NCBI RefSeq assembly: GCF_030159095.1 | Contig: NZ_BRXS01000002.1 | Coordinates: 806,001 to 870,000 of the forward strand | Length of the DNA: 64,000 bases | Reading direction: 5' to 3' | DNA from: Roseisolibacter agri | Lineage (GTDB): Bacteria > Gemmatimonadota > Gemmatimonadetes > Gemmatimonadales > Gemmatimonadaceae | Shown: positions 63,188-64,000 of the stretch, one piece after another | Layout of the letters: the number at the start of each line of letters is the position of its first letter | Position numbering within the stretch: the first letter of the stretch is position 1 | The notes under the pieces: model-generated | Seen by the model: the letters and a program-made list of their open reading frames with translations, nothing else | Told to the model about the DNA's origin: nothing | Database searches by the model: none | Position numbers and translations under genes: made by a program

Positions 63188-64000
63188 GTGTCCCAGAGCA
63201 CCCGCACCTTCGCCGCCCTCGCCGCGGGCCTCGTGATCGGCGCCTCCCTGCGCGCGCTCCTGCCGCCGGGGGCCGTCGACTCGCTGCTCGCGGTGGCCGA
63301 GCCGGTGGGGACGACGTGGGTCAACGCGATCCGCATGACCGTCGTCCCGCTGGTGGTGTCGCTGCTCATCGGCGCCATCGCCGCGGACGATGCGCGCGTC
63401 GTCGGCCGGCTGGGCGCGCGCGCCGCGATCGCGTTCGCGATCAGCCTCTCGCTCGGCGCCGCGCTGGTCGCGCTGGTCGCGCCGCCGCTGCTTGCGCTCA
63501 TCCCCACGCCGCCGCCCGAGGCCCTCGCCGCGCTGCGCGCCGGCGCCGCGGCGCCCGCGGGCACGGCGGCGCCCGTCGGCCTGCGCGACTGGATCGTGGG
63601 GCTCGTCCCGACCAATCCCGTGCGCGCCGCGGCGGACGGCGCGCTGCTGCCGCTCGTCGTCTTCACGCTCGCCTTCGCCGCCGCCGCGACGCGCATCCCC
63701 GAGGCGTCGCGTCTCGCGCTCGTCGCCGTCTTCCGCGCGGTGGGCGACGCGCTCCTGGTGCTCGTGCGCTGGGTGCTGCTGCTCGCGCCGCTCGGCGTGT
63801 TCGCGCTCGCGCTGCCGCTGGGCGCGCGCGCCGGCGCGGCCGCCGCGGGCGCGCTCGCGGGCTACGTCGTGCTGACGATCGCGCTCTGCCTGGTGCTGAT
63901 CGCGGCGATGTACGTGGCCGCCGTGACGATCGGCCGCGTGCCGCTGCGGCAGCTCGTGCGCGCGGCCTCGCCCGCGCAGGCGGTGGCGCTGGGCACGCGC
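63188..64000 (+). CDS. Dicarboxylate/amino acid:cation symporter (3' partial)
   Basis: Runs off the right edge; 271 codons are visible. The N-terminus is GTG 63188 (SQSTRTFAALAAGLVIGASL), followed by hydrophobic helices and the family hallmark WVNAIRMTVVPLVVSLLIGA (~41-60), typical of the sodium:dicarboxylate symporter (SDF/DctA/GltP) group. Later LLPLVVFTLAFAAAATRIPE matches the conserved helix 4-5 segment. The substrate-binding re-entrant loops lie beyond the window. Imports C4-dicarboxylates, glutamate, aspartate or similar with Na+ or H+. No in-frame ATG precedes the conserved start. Confidence 0.88.
   Translation, partial: MSQSTRTFAALAAGLVIGASLRALLPPGAVDSLLAVAEPVGTTWVNAIRMTVVPLVVSLLIGAIAADDARVVGRLGARAAIAFAISLSLGAALVALVAPPLLALIPTPPPEALAALRAGAAAPAGTAAPVGLRDWIVGLVPTNPVRAAADGALLPLVVFTLAFAAAATRIPEASRLALVAVFRAVGDALLVLVRWVLLLAPLGVFALALPLGARAGAAAAGALAGYVVLTIALCLVLIAAMYVAAVTIGRVPLRQLVRAASPAQAVALGTR

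Overview
The window is very GC-rich, gene-dense bacterial DNA with no rRNA, tRNA, prophage, transposase or CRISPR that I can see. The gene set best fits a Gemmatimonadota-type soil bacterium: two PadR + ADOP-type orphan permease pairs, many secreted peptidases (M19, M20, M28), TonB receptor/PepSY proteins, DUF3179, and large PAS-rich histidine kinases. The phylum is an inference from gene content, not a database match. About 48 genes are called; the first (serine hydrolase) and last (dicarboxylate-type symporter) are cut by the window edges.

Layout. 1-4.0 kb: serine hydrolase, an RGG-tailed cold-shock protein, and a bestrophin/carbonic anhydrase pair. 4.1-14.7 kb: a copper/metal island. A promoter carrying two CsoR-type operators drives copZ, a membrane-anchored cupredoxin, copA and csoR. 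Histidine-rich secreted proteins, a beta-barrel protein, a lysyl-oxidase-family lipoprotein, a PepSY protein and a TonB receptor follow. 15-19.7 kb: hybrid histidine kinase, an 11-bp tandem array, multicopper oxidase and cytochrome c. 19.7-25.5 kb: MacB-like permease, a LuxR-type regulator that looks frameshifted, and M28 and M19 peptidases. 25.5-31.7 kb: two PadR/ADOP permease pairs. 31.8-36.3 kb: beta-barrel protein, DUF3179 protein, topoisomerase I. 36.7-50 kb: a signalling cluster of three very large PAS/GAF kinases, a PhoB-type regulator, a small unknown protein and an L,D-transpeptidase. 50-56 kb: M20 peptidase, glycolipid-binding-family protein, Gfo/Idh oxidoreductase, NIF3-like protein, CopC-CopD fusion and an NTF2-like protein. 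56.2-64 kb: Spy/LTXXQ-like protein, a TolC-MacA-MacB-permease export operon without its own ATPase, a BON-domain protein with an extreme SYGQ-rich low-complexity region, and the symporter.

The strongest unexplained signal is in the gaps between genes. Two unrelated families of long imperfect palindromes fill them. Family A (four copies) is built on GGATGCTCCGGAT, with GCTGCGT/ACGCAGC tandem repeats at the outer ends, and lies downstream of genes. Family B (five copies) has inverted arms made of tandem 15-bp GCGGAGGACGGAACG units around a GCGTGA-type stem and a GAGCTTGA loop. Copies bracket single genes (topA for A; the MacB-like permease, the LuxR gene and the NIF3 gene for B). One gene ends inside a B element and others start at its edge. 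I do not recognise either family. Smaller signals are 11-bp tandem repeats that begin at stop codons, and TGACAT-type repeats upstream of signalling genes.
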